From positions 1,550,001 through 1,614,000 of the forward strand of contig NZ_JALEBH010000001.1 of the NCBI RefSeq assembly GCF_022758885.1: 64,000 bases of DNA, in the 5' to 3' direction. The stretch is from Sphingobium sp. BYY-5 (GTDB lineage Bacteria; Pseudomonadota; Alphaproteobacteria; Sphingomonadales; Sphingomonadaceae). Position numbers and translations under genes: made by a program. Below the pieces are notes generated by a model. That model was given only the letters and a program-made list of their open reading frames with translations. It did no database searches and had not been told where the DNA came from. The first letter of the stretch is position 1; the number at the start of each line of letters is the position of its first letter. This document shows positions 18,233 through 27,806 of the stretch, one piece after another.

Positions 18233-19291
18233 ATGAGGATCAACCGGCCGTCCCCTTCCTCTCCCACGGCCGGATTTCTGCGGCGGCGCTCTTCGCTGCC
18301 GATGTGGGCAGACCTGGCATGGCGCGTGGCGCTGGTGCTCGGCCTCATCGCCCTGGTGGTGGTGCTCCACTGGTTTGGGCGCACCGGGCTCAGAGATAAT
18401 TACGACAACCAGATCAGCTTCGTCGACATCCTCTACTTCACGACGATGACCGTCACCACGGTCGGCTATGGCGACATCGTGCCGGTAACGCCGCAAGCGC
18501 GGCTGTTCGAATCCGTCTTCGTGACGCCGATCCGCCTGTTCGTCTGGCTGATCTTCCTTGGCACCGCCTATAATCTCTTTTTCCGCAACATCCTTTACAG
18601 GTGGCGTATGGCACGCATCCAGGCCGATCTGCACAACCACATCATCGTCACCGGCTTTGGCACCAGCGGGCAGGAGGCGGTGAACGAACTGCTCGCCCGC
18701 GGCATCGACCCGCGCGAAATCGTCGTCATCGACGGCAGCGAACGCGCGCTGGAACTGGCCGAAGCGCGGGGCTGCAACGTCCTGTGCGGCGATTCCACCC
18801 GCGACAGGACGCTGAAGGATGTCGCCATCCACCGCGCGCGCAGCATGATCGTGTCGGCGGGGCGCGACGACACGTCCATCCTCATCACCCTGACCGCCCG
18901 GCACCTCTCCCCGCGCCTGCCGATCAGCATCGTCGTGCGCAATGAGGATAATGAACTGCCCGCGCGGCAGGCGGGCGCGACCACGGTCATCAACCCGGTC
19001 AGCTTCGCCGGGCTGTTGCTGGCGGGCAGCACCGACGGCAGGCATATTGCCGACTATATGGCGGACCTGGCGGGATCGGGCGGGCGGGTGCACATCACCG
19101 AACGCTTCGTCCTGCCGGAGGAGATTGGCGGGCCGTTGTCGGCCATCCGGACGGGCCTGGGCGTGCGCATCTATCGCGACGACCGGCCGATCGGTTTCTG
19201 GGAGGACGCCGCGCGGCAGCTCCAGACCGGCGATCTCATCATCGAGATTGTAGAAGAAAAGACGCGACTCACCCCGCCGTCCGACGAATAG
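18233..19291 (+). CDS. Voltage-type K+ channel with TrkA-N (RCK) domain
   Basis: 352 residues. A transmembrane segment (about 29-47), the pore loop with the K+ selectivity filter TTVGYGD (75-81), a second helix (RLFVWLIFLGTAYNLFF), then a Rossmann TrkA-N domain (HNHIIVTGFGTSGQEAVNELL; GDSTRDRTLKD) and a TrkA-C-like end. It is a two-helix Kch/MthK-type channel, probably a tetramer in the inner membrane gated by ligand binding to the RCK domain. It has no visible Shine-Dalgarno before the ATG; MWAD at 18302 is a possible later start. The gene is monocistronic. Confidence 0.9.
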   Translation: MRINRPSPSSPTAGFLRRRSSLPMWADLAWRVALVLGLIALVVVLHWFGRTGLRDNYDNQISFVDILYFTTMTVTTVGYGDIVPVTPQARLFESVFVTPIRLFVWLIFLGTAYNLFFRNILYRWRMARIQADLHNHIIVTGFGTSGQEAVNELLARGIDPREIVVIDGSERALELAEARGCNVLCGDSTRDRTLKDVAIHRARSMIVSAGRDDTSILITLTARHLSPRLPISIVVRNEDNELPARQAGATTVINPVSFAGLLLAGSTDGRHIADYMADLAGSGGRVHITERFVLPEEIGGPLSAIRTGLGVRIYRDDRPIGFWEDAARQLQTGDLIIEIVEEKTRLTPPSDE

Positions 19292-19437
19292 TTCCCGATC
19301 GAAGACGAACCGAATATTCTTGTTGCGGCCCGGCAACATGTTGAAAAATTCGCGCTACAGGACCGGCCGCCCTAATTGCTATGCTGTAGTAAAACGGAAA
19401 CACTCCTTCGCAGGTTGAAAAAAGGGGTGTCATCATC

Positions 19438-22299
19438 ATGCGCTTGAAGAGTGCCTTGCAATGCGGCGTCATGCTTTCCGTCGTCGCCTGGACCGTTCCC
19501 GCCTTTGCCCAGTCCACCGCGCCGCAGGCCGATGATGGCGACGCCATCATCGTCACCGGCTCCCGCATTCGCCAGAACCCGCTGGAACAGGATTCCCCGG
19601 TCATCACCGTCGATCAGACGGCGCTCGCCAGGACCGGCCTGTCGGCCGTGGCCGACGTGCTGCAACGCCTGCCAAGCGCGAGCGGCGGCCTCAACAGCAA
19701 GGTCAATAATAGCGGCAATATTGGCAATCCACCGGACGGCGGCGGCGTCGGCGCGGGTTCGGCGGAAATCGACCTGCGCTACCTCGGCGCCAAGCGCACG
19801 CTCGTCCTTGTCGACGGTATGCGCTACGTCAACGGCGCGTCGGCGAGTGGCATCCCGTCCACGGTCGACCTCAACACCATCCCGGCCAACATGATCGAAC
19901 GGATCGAGGTGCTGCAATCGGGCCAGTCGCCTCTCTACGGTTCTGACGCGCTGGCGGGCGTGGTCAACATCATTACCAAGGCCACTCAGGAAGGATTGCA
20001 GGCCTCAGCCCAGTTCGGCACCTACCGCCAGGGGGACGGCCACACCCAGGATTATCAACTGAGCTACGGCGTCAAGGGACCGACCACCAACGTCGTGTTC
20101 GGCGTCAGCTATGTGAAGCAGGAAGCGGTCCTCACCCGCGACCGCAAGACGTCCCAATTCCCCAATCCGGGCCAGACCAGTTGTTCCGATCCGATCGGCG
20201 GATGCTCCAGTGCGCCGCTTAACGGCTTCATCGACCTTGGTAATGGCACGCCGGTGCTGACGCCCAAAAATCCGCCGCTTAACGGGCGCGGGCGCTATGA
20301 TCCGCTGAACCCGACCGGCCCGAACAGCGACTTCCGCGCCTTTACGACCGCCGACCGGTTCAACTTCTCGCCCTATAATTATTTCCTGACGCCTTCGGAA
20401 CGATATGGCGGCTTCCTCAGCGTGAAACAGGAATTGAGCGACAACATCAATTTCCGCGCGAAGCTGGTCTATAACCACCGCAAATCGCAGAACCAGGCGG
20501 CGTTCCTGCCCCTGTTCGTCGGCCCTGACGCGGGCAACGGCAATCTGCTCGACACCATATCGATCGACGCCACCAATCCGTACAACCCCTTCGGCTACAC
20601 CCTGTCGGCCGGGACGAGCGGCGACACGCCCACCTATTCGACCGTGCGCCGTCGCCTGGTCGAGGCAGGCCAGCGCACCTACAGCCAGACGGTCGACACC
20701 ATGACCATGTCCGGCGGCCTCGACGGGTCGTTCCATATCGGCGACCATAAATGGTATTGGGACGCGACCGCCTTCATCGGCTTCAACGACGCCAAGCAGC
20801 TCTTCACCGGCAACATCAACGCCGCCAAGTTGCAGCAGGCCCTTGGTCCCGTGGCCGACTGCGTGGCGCCCTGCGTGCCGTTCAACATCTTCGGCGGCGC
20901 AGGTTCGGTGACGCCGGAAATGCTGGCCTTCGTCGCGTTCGACGAAAAGGCCCGCTCCAGCCAGCAGATCCGGGATTATACCGCGAACCTGTCGGGCGAC
21001 CTGTTCGACCTGCCCGCCGGTCCCGTGGGACTGGCGATCGGCTACGAACATCGTTTCCAGCAAGGCAGCTTCACGCCCGACCCCGTCATTACCGCCGGCC
21101 TGGGCGCGGACATCCCCGCACAGCCGGCCAAGGGCCATTATAATTCCGACGAAGTCTATGCCGAATTGCGCGTTCCCGTGTTGAGGAACACGCCTTTCTT
21201 CCATTCGCTCGACCTGGACGGCGCGGTGCGCCACGCCAATTATTCGACCAGCGGCAGCAGCACCACCCTCACCGGGTCGGTCCTGTGGAAACCGGTCGCC
21301 GACCTGCTGCTGCGCGGTTCCTATGCAGAAGGTTTCCGCGCACCCAGCATCGGCGAACTGTTCGGGGCCGAATCGCGTTCCGACGCACCGATCGACGATC
21401 CGTGCACCAGCGCAGCGGGTGGCTTGTTCAATTCCAACCCGACCGTCAGGGCGAACTGCATCGCCAATGGCGTACCAGCCAACGGCAGCTACGACGAACC
21501 CACCGGGGGCCAGTTGGGCGTCCTGACGGGCGGCAACGACCAGTTGAAGCCCGAAACGTCGAAGACCTGGCTGTTCGGCGGCGTCTACAGCCCATCCTGG
21601 GCGCGCAACAGCGGTTTCGCGAGCACATTGAGCCTGGAGGTCAATTATTACGACATCCAGGTGAACAACGCGATCGCCAACATCGCGCCCCAGACGACGT
21701 TGTCGCGCTGCGCCCTGCTGGGCGATCCGCTGAGCTGCGCATCGATCACCCGCACCAACAGCGGTCTTATTTCGCGGATCAACGGCCGGTTGCAGAATAT
21801 CGGCGACATCAAGACGCGCGGCATCGACGTCACGTTCAACTATCGCTCGCCCGAAACCGGAGTCGGCAATATCGGCTTCGCCGTGAACGGCAATTTCCTG
21901 CTGAAATATGCCGAAACCTTCCCGTCCGCCGATGGCTTCACCACCACCAGCTATCGCGGCACGACGCGCGGCTTCCCGGACCAGTCCTATCCCAAGTTCA
22001 AGGGCAATGCGGTTCTCGACTGGAGCCTGGACAGTGTGTCGGCATCGTTCACCGGCCGCTATATCCGCAGCGTTACGGAAGCGGACGGCAGGCGCCTGGG
22101 TAACACCTTCTACGGCGACGTCCAGCTCAGCTTCACGCCCAATTTCCTCGACGGGCGCGCCAGCTTCACGATCGGCGTGAACAATGTCTTCAACCAGGAC
22201 CCGCCAGCCTGCTTCAGCTGCACCGGCCCCAACTACGACCCCACAACCTATGATGTGCCGGGCCAGTTCGGTTACGCCCGTATCAGCTATAAAATGTAA
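19438..22299 (+). CDS. TonB-dependent outer-membrane receptor
   Basis: 953 residues. Signal peptide (MRLKSALQCGVMLSVVAWTV, cut after FAQ), a TonB-box-like stretch then the plug domain (IIVTGSRIRQNPLEQDSP to NIITK, about 34-180, including RTLVLVDGMRY and IERIEVLQSGQSPLYGSDA), and a 22-stranded barrel with several Cys pairs in predicted loops (CSDPIGGCSS, CVAPC, DPCTS...NCIANG). It has the RGSYAEGFRAPSIGELFG strand typical of the family. It imports a large substrate (siderophore, vitamin B12 or carbohydrate/peptide) using the TonB system; no neighbour betrays which. AAAAAGGGG precedes the ATG. No cobalamin riboswitch was seen in the leader. Confidence 0.93.
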   Translation: MRLKSALQCGVMLSVVAWTVPAFAQSTAPQADDGDAIIVTGSRIRQNPLEQDSPVITVDQTALARTGLSAVADVLQRLPSASGGLNSKVNNSGNIGNPPDGGGVGAGSAEIDLRYLGAKRTLVLVDGMRYVNGASASGIPSTVDLNTIPANMIERIEVLQSGQSPLYGSDALAGVVNIITKATQEGLQASAQFGTYRQGDGHTQDYQLSYGVKGPTTNVVFGVSYVKQEAVLTRDRKTSQFPNPGQTSCSDPIGGCSSAPLNGFIDLGNGTPVLTPKNPPLNGRGRYDPLNPTGPNSDFRAFTTADRFNFSPYNYFLTPSERYGGFLSVKQELSDNINFRAKLVYNHRKSQNQAAFLPLFVGPDAGNGNLLDTISIDATNPYNPFGYTLSAGTSGDTPTYSTVRRRLVEAGQRTYSQTVDTMTMSGGLDGSFHIGDHKWYWDATAFIGFNDAKQLFTGNINAAKLQQALGPVADCVAPCVPFNIFGGAGSVTPEMLAFVAFDEKARSSQQIRDYTANLSGDLFDLPAGPVGLAIGYEHRFQQGSFTPDPVITAGLGADIPAQPAKGHYNSDEVYAELRVPVLRNTPFFHSLDLDGAVRHANYSTSGSSTTLTGSVLWKPVADLLLRGSYAEGFRAPSIGELFGAESRSDAPIDDPCTSAAGGLFNSNPTVRANCIANGVPANGSYDEPTGGQLGVLTGGNDQLKPETSKTWLFGGVYSPSWARNSGFASTLSLEVNYYDIQVNNAIANIAPQTTLSRCALLGDPLSCASITRTNSGLISRINGRLQNIGDIKTRGIDVTFNYRSPETGVGNIGFAVNGNFLLKYAETFPSADGFTTTSYRGTTRGFPDQSYPKFKGNAVLDWSLDSVSASFTGRYIRSVTEADGRRLGNTFYGDVQLSFTPNFLDGRASFTIGVNNVFNQDPPACFSCTGPNYDPTTYDVPGQFGYARISYKM

Positions 22300-22323
22300 T
22301 AAAAACAAATACTTGACTTTTAA

Positions 22324-22352
22324 GAAGGGCGTGCCTGCATGGCGCGCCCTTC
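22324..22352 (+). terminator. Terminator after the TonB receptor
   Basis: Stem GAAGGGCGTGCC (22324-22335) with GGCGCGCCCTTC (22341-22352), loop TGCAT, one mismatch, followed by GTCATTTT. It lies 24 bases after the stop. Confidence 0.65.
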
Positions 22353-22421
22353 GTCATTTTCCCGGTCCCCTTCTACGGCCCCGTGACATTTGGCGCAAAA
22401 ATCCCTATGTGCGCGCCGATC

Positions 22422-23786
22422 ATGGCAACCAAAATCCCCGAACCGCCAAAAGTCGGCATGGTGTCGCTCGGCTGTCCCAAGGCTCTTGTGGACAGCGAAC
22501 GCATCCTCACCAAGCTGCGCTCCGACGGCTATCAGATGTCCGCCGACTATGCCGGCGCCGACGTCGTGCTGGTCAACACCTGCGGCTTTCTCGATTCGGC
22601 GAAGGAAGAATCGCTCGAAGCCATTGGCGAAGCGATCGCGGAAAATGGCCGCGTCATCGTCACCGGCTGCATGGGCAATGAGGCGGAACTGATCCGCGCG
22701 AAATTCCCGCAGGTGCTGGCCGTAACCGGCGCGCATCAATATGAGGCGGTGGTGAATGCGGTGCATGAAGCGTCCCCGCCCGTGCCCAACGCCTTTGTCG
22801 ACCTGGTGCCCGAAGGCGGGCTGAAGCTGACGCCGCGCCATTACAGCTATCTGAAGATCAGCGAAGGCTGCAACCATCGCTGTTCCTTCTGCATCATTCC
22901 GTCCATCCGTGGCGACCTGGCGTCGCGCCGGATCGACGCGGTGCTGCGCGAGGCGGAAAAGCTTGTTGCCGCCGGGACGAAGGAACTGCTGGTCATCAGC
23001 CAGGATACCTCGGCCTATGGCGTCGACACGCGCCACGAAACCCGCCAGTGGAAGGGCCGGGACGTGCGCGCGCACATGACCGACATGGCGCGCGAACTGG
23101 GGCAATTGCGCACGGCGGAGGGCATCGCCCCCTGGGTGCGGCTGCACTATGTCTATCCCTATCCCCATGTCGATCAGGTCATTCCGCTGATGGCCGACGG
23201 GCTGCTGACGCCCTATCTCGACATCCCGTTTCAGCACGCCGCGCCATCGGTGCTGAAAGCGATGAAGCGCCCGGCCAATGAAGCCAAGGTGCTGGACCGC
23301 ATCCGCAAGTGGCGCGACATCTGCCCCGACATCGCGATCCGCTCCAGCTTCGTCGTCGGCTTCCCCGGCGAGAGCGAGGCGGATTTCCAATATCTGCTCG
23401 ACTGGCTGGACGAAGCGCAGTTGGACCGCGTCGGCGCCTTCCGCTTCGAACCGGTCGAGGGGGCGGCCGCCAACGATCTGCCCGGCGCGGTGCCCGAAGA
23501 GGTCAAGGAAGAACGCTACCAGCGCATCATGGAAAAGACCGCTGCGATCAGCGCCGCGAAATTGCAGGCGAAGGTCGGTCGTATCCTGCCGGTCATCATC
23601 GATGAGGTGGGCGAACCGGGCGAGGATGGCAACATCGGCGCGACCGCCCGCAGCCAGGCCGACGCGCCGGAGATCGATGGCAATGTCTTCCTGCGTGACG
23701 TGGGCGAAGGGCGGAAGGCCGGGGACATTTTCGACGTCAGAATCGAGGATGCCGACGACCATGATCTCTATGGGGCGCCGGTTTAA
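22422..23786 (+). CDS. rimO: Ribosomal protein S12 methylthiotransferase
   Basis: 454 residues from the ATG at 22422. Radical-SAM methylthiotransferase: N-terminal UPF0004 domain with cluster cysteines 18, 54 and 83 (GCPK, NTCGF, TGCMG), the radical-SAM triad C150-x3-C154-x2-C157 (GCNHRCSFC) and a C-terminal TRAM domain ([13 protein letters not shown]...[14 protein letters not shown]). The [10 protein letters not shown] and [18 protein letters not shown] sequences separate RimO from MiaB. It methylthiolates Asp88/89 of ribosomal protein S12. An in-frame ATG at 22383 is a less likely start. Confidence 0.96.
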   Translation: MATKIPEPPKVGMVSLGCPKALVDSERILTKLRSDGYQMSADYAGADVVLVNTCGFLDSAKEESLEAIGEAIAENGRVIVTGCMGNEAELIRAKFPQVLAVTGAHQYEAVVNAVHEASPPVPNAFVDLVPEGGLKLTPRHYSYLKISEGCNHRCSFCIIPSIRGDLASRRIDAVLREAEKLVAAGTKELLVISQDTSAYGVDTRHETRQWKGRDVRAHMTDMARELGQLRTAEGIAPWVRLHYVYPYPHVDQVIPLMADGLLTPYLDIPFQHAAPSVLKAMKRPANEAKVLDRIRKWRDICPDIAIRSSFVVGFPGESEADFQYLLDWLDEAQLDRVGAFRFEPVEGAAANDLPGAVPEEVKEERYQRIMEKTAAISAAKLQAKVGRILPVIIDEVGEPGEDGNIGATARSQADAPEIDGNVFLRDVGEGRKAGDIFDVRIEDADDHDLYGAPV

Positions 23787-23793
23787 TCTTCTT

Positions 23794-23880
23794 CCGTCAT
23801 TCCAGCGAAGGCTGGCATCTCTCTTTCTTGATCCAAGCGCTGAAGAAGAAGTGAGATCCCAGCCTTCGCTGGGATGACGG
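23794..23880. repeat. Family C palindrome between rimO and the next gene
   Basis: Arms 23794-23822 (CCGTCATTCCAGCGAAGGCT...) and 23853-23880 (...AGCCTTCGCTGGGATGACGG) are imperfect inverted copies separated by a 30-base spacer. The two genes are convergent here, so it can serve as a terminator for both. Confidence 0.85.
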
Positions 23881-23892
23881 TGAGTAGAAGCG

Positions 23893-24741
23893 TTATCGCG
23901 CCACAAAACCGTCCTGATACTCCGTCTTGATCGCGTTGCGCATCGCCGTGTCGACGGGCAGCGCGACCTCATAACTGCCTTCCGCATAGGGACCGGCGCT
24001 ATAGGGACCGATGACGAAGGTCATGCTGTCGATCAGCTTGCCGTCCTGTGACGTGGGGACAAGCACCTGCTCCATCGGGTCGATGCATTTGGTGAAATCA
24101 TCGTCGCTGCGCACAACCGGTTCGCCGCGCTTTTCCGCGCGCTGCTTGTCCAGTTCGGCGCAGAAGCGGTCATGGATCGCGGCGGCGAAGGCGGCGGGCG
24201 TGGTCATCAGCGCCTTGACGCTCGTCTCCCGATTGCGCGCCTTGTCCCACAGCACAGCGTCATAGCCGGTCATGCCATGCGCGCCGCCGGTATAGACATA
24301 GGTCTGGGACTGGAGCGACAGGAAGCGTGGCGTGTCCGCCGCGACGCTCCATTGGGTTTCCAGGCTGTGCGGGCGGAAGGGATAGTCCGATCGCTTCGCC
24401 GATGCGCTGTCGTCCTTCGCCATCTTGAGCGCGTCGGCCTTGGACGATGTCCTTTCCTTGCCGAACTTCTCGACCAGGAAGGGAACTGCCGCCGCCTGCG
24501 CCGGATAGCTATAGGAAAATTCCAGGAAGTCGCTCTTGTCCTTCTCTTCGAAGGCATGGCCGGAAGGGGCGGGAGGCGCCGGTGGCGGCGTTCCCGCCAT
24601 CCGGTCGACGAAGCGGGCCGCCGCCGCATTGGCGGCCGCGTTGCCCGCTGCCCCATCCTTGTCCTGCGACGGCGAACAGGCGACGAGCAGCGCCGCTGCC
24701 GCCGGAACCAGCCCCCTGACCTGTATGAATTTGGCCCGCAT
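23893..24741 (-). CDS. Lipoprotein with DUF4163/DUF3298 (PdaC/RsiV-like) domains
   Basis: 282 residues from the ATG at 24741. Lipobox at the N-terminus (AALLVAC followed by SPSQDKDG), an Ala-rich spacer, a DUF4163-like domain (FLEFSYSYPAQAAAVPFLVEKFG) and a DUF3298 domain (SQTYVYTGGAHGMTGYDAVLWD ... LPVDTAMRNAIKTEY). The family occurs in sugar- or lysozyme-binding envelope proteins, sometimes with a deacetylase. Here no enzyme domain follows, so it is probably a periplasmic/inner-membrane lipoprotein that binds a peptidoglycan-type ligand (inference). It is coupled to the small gene upstream by a one-base TGATG overlap. Confidence 0.8.
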   Translation of the reverse strand: MRAKFIQVRGLVPAAAALLVACSPSQDKDGAAGNAAANAAAARFVDRMAGTPPPAPPAPSGHAFEEKDKSDFLEFSYSYPAQAAAVPFLVEKFGKERTSSKADALKMAKDDSASAKRSDYPFRPHSLETQWSVAADTPRFLSLQSQTYVYTGGAHGMTGYDAVLWDKARNRETSVKALMTTPAAFAAAIHDRFCAELDKQRAEKRGEPVVRSDDDFTKCIDPMEQVLVPTSQDGKLIDSMTFVIGPYSAGPYAEGSYEVALPVDTAMRNAIKTEYQDGFVAR

Positions 24742-24944
24742 CAATGCGCCTGCGCCGCGCGGCAGCGTTCGCCGATCGCCTTGCGCGCATAGTCGCTGTC
24801 GAGCGCGCGGCCCGCATTGGACCAGCCTTCGGCGATCAGCGCCTGCTGCACGGCATTGCTGTTGCCAAACCGGCCCGTCTCGGCCAGCATATAAGCGCGC
24901 GCGCGCACCGCCTGCAGGCTGCGGTCGTCACCATGAATCATCAT
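24741..24944 (-). CDS. Small hypothetical protein (67 residues) coupled to the lipoprotein gene
   Basis: Starts MMIHGDDRSLQAVRARAYML; two adjacent ATGs (24944, 24941) follow a strong GAAGGAGAAGG, the second having the better spacing. The sequence (AETGRFGNSNAVQQALIAEGWSNAGRAL, DSDYARKAIGERCRAAQAH) is helical and polar with a single Cys. I do not recognise a family with certainty. Its TGA overlaps the ATG of the lipoprotein gene, so they form one operon; the promoter must lie in 24945-25081. Confidence 0.7.
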   Translation of the reverse strand: MMIHGDDRSLQAVRARAYMLAETGRFGNSNAVQQALIAEGWSNAGRALDSDYARKAIGERCRAAQAH

Positions 24945-25081
24945 CCTTCTCCTTCTCTGTTCTGCGGAGGAAGCTAGGCCCCCGCCATTCATATCGCAAA
25001 GGAAGAATGGGCCGGTCGTGCGGTGCGGACGACGAAAATAATGGCTTTTCATGGCCGATCGCTTTCCCTTACATCCACGCA

Positions 25082-26479
25082 ATGACCAATTTCTCCGATC
25101 TGCTCAAAGCAGACAAGCAACAACCCGCCCATTCGATCCATGTGATCGACACGAAGGGGTTTGAGGCATGGCTTTCGGCCCAGCCCGAACGGGTGCGCAC
25201 GCTGGTCGCGGCGCAGCGGTTCAAGGGCAAGGCCGGCGACCAGGCGATCCTGCCCGGCAAGGGGGCCGACGACTGGTCGGTGGCGGTCGGTGTCGCCAGT
25301 AAGGAAACGCTAGGCCCCTGGTGCCTTGCGCGGCTGGCGGAAACCCTGCCCAAGGGAACATACAGGCTGGCGGAAGGCACGCCGGGCGACGCCGCGCTGG
25401 GCTGGCTGACGGCGCAATATCGCTTCGACCGCTATCGCAAGGATGACGCGCCCGCCGGGTCGCGTGTACTGCTGACCGGCAGCGTGGCGCAGATCGAACC
25501 GACGGTGCAACTGGCCAAGGCCGTGGCGCTGGTGCGTGACCTGGTCAATACGCCCGCCGCCGATATGGGACCGCCCGATCTGGAGGCGGCGGCGGAAAAG
25601 GTCGCCAAACCCTTTGGCGCGGTCGTCACGACGACCCGCGGCGACGCGCTGGAGCAGGGTTTCCCAATGATCCACGCCGTCGGCAAGGCGGCGGACAAGA
25701 GCTTCGCGCCGCGCCTGATCGAACTGACCTGGGGCGATCCATCCCATCCGCGCATCGCGCTGGTGGGCAAGGGCATCTGTTTCGACAGCGGCGGCCTCGA
25801 CATCAAACCGTCGGCCGGTATGCGCCTGATGAAGAAGGATATGGGCGGCGCGGCCCATGCGCTGGGGCTTGCCCGGCTCGTCATGGCGGCGCATCTGCCG
25901 GTGCGGCTCCATCTGCTGATCGCGGCGGCCGAAAATGCGATTTCCGGAAAGGCCTTCCGCCCCGGCGACATATTGCGCACGCGCAAGGGGCTGACGGTGG
26001 AGATCGGCAACACCGACGCCGAAGGGCGGCTGGTGCTGGGCGACGCGCTGACCCGCGCGGGGGAGGAAAAGCCGGACCTCATCATCGATTTCGCCACCCT
26101 GACCGGAGCGGCGCGCGTCGCGGTCGGCCCCGACCTCCCCGCCCTGTTCGCCAATGACGACGGGCTGGCGGCGGACATGGCCGCGCTGGGCGCGGAAGTC
26201 GACGACCCGACATGGCGCCTGCCGCTGTGGGACGGCTATGCCGATATGCTGAAATCGGACATCGCCGACCTCAACAATGCGGGCGAAGGCGGCTTTGCCG
26301 GGGCGATCACCGCCGCCCTGTTCCTCAAGCGTTTCGTGCCCGACGATACGCCCTGGCTGCATCTCGATACGTTCGCCTGGCGTCCGGTGGCCAGGCCGGG
26401 ACGCCCAAAAGGGGGCGAAGCGCTTGGAATGCGGGCAGCTTTCCGCCTGCTGCAACATCGTTACGGTAAAGACACCTAA
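25082..26479 (+). CDS. Leucyl aminopeptidase family protein (M17)
   Basis: 465 residues from the ATG at 25082 (no good Shine-Dalgarno). The C-terminal catalytic domain carries the dizinc signatures: GKGICFDSGGLDIKP (metal-binding Lys/Asp, about 228-242), GMRLMKKDMGGAA and NTDAEGRLVLGDAL (about 309-322; the family pattern N-T-D-A-E-G-R-L). It removes N-terminal residues from peptides in the cytoplasm; hexameric in known members. The divergent N-terminal domain puts it in the shorter 'leucyl aminopeptidase family' branch rather than PepA. It opens a rightward group with MarR, NlpC/P60 and argC. Confidence 0.95.
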   Translation: MTNFSDLLKADKQQPAHSIHVIDTKGFEAWLSAQPERVRTLVAAQRFKGKAGDQAILPGKGADDWSVAVGVASKETLGPWCLARLAETLPKGTYRLAEGTPGDAALGWLTAQYRFDRYRKDDAPAGSRVLLTGSVAQIEPTVQLAKAVALVRDLVNTPAADMGPPDLEAAAEKVAKPFGAVVTTTRGDALEQGFPMIHAVGKAADKSFAPRLIELTWGDPSHPRIALVGKGICFDSGGLDIKPSAGMRLMKKDMGGAAHALGLARLVMAAHLPVRLHLLIAAAENAISGKAFRPGDILRTRKGLTVEIGNTDAEGRLVLGDALTRAGEEKPDLIIDFATLTGAARVAVGPDLPALFANDDGLAADMAALGAEVDDPTWRLPLWDGYADMLKSDIADLNNAGEGGFAGAITAALFLKRFVPDDTPWLHLDTFAWRPVARPGRPKGGEALGMRAAFRLLQHRYGKDT

Positions 26480-26539
26480 CGCTACAATAAAGCGCCGATC
26501 CGTTACGCAACCGGATTGGCCATCGCGCGTTGAAGCGGC

Positions 26540-26938
26540 ATGAACGCGCCCGAATCGCCTGCCCAAACCGACCGCCCGGACATGCAGCCGCTGCGTCAGT
26601 GGATGCGCACGCTGGTCGATTATGTCCGGTCGGGGAAACCCGACCTTACCAACCGCCAGATGGCCCTGATGATGACGGTCTATATCAGCGACGGACCGCA
26701 TACGGTGCGTGGCCTGGCGGAGACTCTGCACGTCTCGAAGCCGGTCATCACCCGTGCGCTCAACAAGCTTTCGGCCCTCGGTTATCTCCGACGAGAGCGC
26801 GATGTGGCCGATCGTCGGAATATTTTCATCACTCGGACCTCGAAAGGGGCGGAATTCCTTGACGCCTTTCACCATTTCATCGCAGGAACCGCGCGCGATG
26901 ACAGGCCCCGACACCCCCCCGCGGAACACACCGCCTGA
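26540..26938 (+). CDS. MarR-family transcriptional regulator
   Basis: 132 residues. Winged-helix core: TNRQMALMMTVYISDGPHTVRGLAETLHVSKPVITRALNKLSALGYLRRERDVADRRN, where HVSKPVITRALNKL is the recognition helix and the D-x-x-D-R-R wing is intact. The dimerisation helices at both ends are short. The last 41 bases overlap the start of the NlpC/P60 gene in another frame, so both are likely on one mRNA. The target genes are unknown; no clear operator was found at 26480-26539. Confidence 0.88.
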   Translation: MNAPESPAQTDRPDMQPLRQWMRTLVDYVRSGKPDLTNRQMALMMTVYISDGPHTVRGLAETLHVSKPVITRALNKLSALGYLRRERDVADRRNIFITRTSKGAEFLDAFHHFIAGTARDDRPRHPPAEHTA

Positions 26939-27806
26939 GAGAACCCGGTTCACACTAGACGGCCGTTCGGTCGCGCTCGATCGCCGCCTCCACGCGGCGC
27001 GCGGCGACCTGGCCGATCTGGCGCTCGCGGGCACGCTTTTTTCCGCCCATTATGCACGCGCTGTCCCGCTTACCTGCGTCGCCCCCGGCACGCCGATCCT
27101 GTCGGCCACCGCCGCTACATCCGAAGCGGTCAGCGAATTGCTGCGCGGCGAAATCTTCCATGCGCTCGACGTGACGACGGACTGGGCCTGGGGCTTTTGC
27201 GGCCATGACGGCTATGTCGGCTATGTCCGGCGTGATGCGCTGGACATAGAGGAGCAGCCGACCCACCGCGTCACCACGGCCACCGCCCCGCTGTTCAGCA
27301 GCCCCAACATCAAGTCGCCGATCGCCGACTATTGGCCGCGCGGCGCGCGCTTTTCGGGCGAAGTGCAGGGCGCCTTCATCGCCTGCGCCGAAGGCTTCAT
27401 CCATAGCCGCCATGCCGCTCTGGCGGCGGACCGGGAACAGGATTGGGTCGCCGTCGCCGAACGCTATCTGGGTCAGCCCTATGTCTGGGGCGGACGCGGC
27501 CATCGCGGCGTCGATTGTTCGGGCCTGGTGCAGGTCGCGCTGGGCGCGGCCGGTATCGCCGTCCCGCGCGACACCGACCTGCAATGCGAAGGCATCGGCG
27601 CGCCGATCGACAGCGAAACGCGCCTGCAGCGCGGCGACATCATCTTCTTCCCCCGTCATGTCGGCATCATGACCGACGGCAAGACGCTGCTGCACGCCAA
27701 TGCCCATTGGATGGCAGTGGTCGCAGAGCCGCTGGCGGACGTCGTCGCGCGGCTTGCCGACACACATGCCCAGCCGATCATCGCGCGGCGGAGGATCGGC
27801 GCATGA
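26898..27806 (+). CDS. NlpC/P60 cysteine peptidase with SH3-like domains
   Basis: 302 residues from the ATG at 26898. N-terminal half: two bacterial SH3-like repeats (about 50-170, including WAWGFCGHDGYVGYVRRDAL). C-terminal C40 domain: RYLGQPYVWGGRGHRG, catalytic DCSG (Cys207), LQRGDIIFFPRHVGIM with the catalytic His, and a third polar residue in HANAHW. The plan matches YkfC-type gamma-D-glutamyl-diamino acid endopeptidases used in cell-wall peptide recycling. No signal peptide is seen, so it probably acts in the cytoplasm on imported muropeptides. It overlaps the marR gene by 41 bases and the argC start by four. Confidence 0.9.
   Translation: MTGPDTPPRNTPPERTRFTLDGRSVALDRRLHAARGDLADLALAGTLFSAHYARAVPLTCVAPGTPILSATAATSEAVSELLRGEIFHALDVTTDWAWGFCGHDGYVGYVRRDALDIEEQPTHRVTTATAPLFSSPNIKSPIADYWPRGARFSGEVQGAFIACAEGFIHSRHAALAADREQDWVAVAERYLGQPYVWGGRGHRGVDCSGLVQVALGAAGIAVPRDTDLQCEGIGAPIDSETRLQRGDIIFFPRHVGIMTDGKTLLHANAHWMAVVAEPLADVVARLADTHAQPIIARRRIGA

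Noticed and set aside
19292..19437. Cobalamin or other riboswitch before the TonB receptor
   Set aside because: The 146-base leader has no B12-box-like or other conserved riboswitch sequence that I can see.
20005..22308. 767-codon open frame on the minus strand
   Set aside because: Antisense of the TonB-dependent receptor gene; no recognisable protein and no ribosome-binding site.
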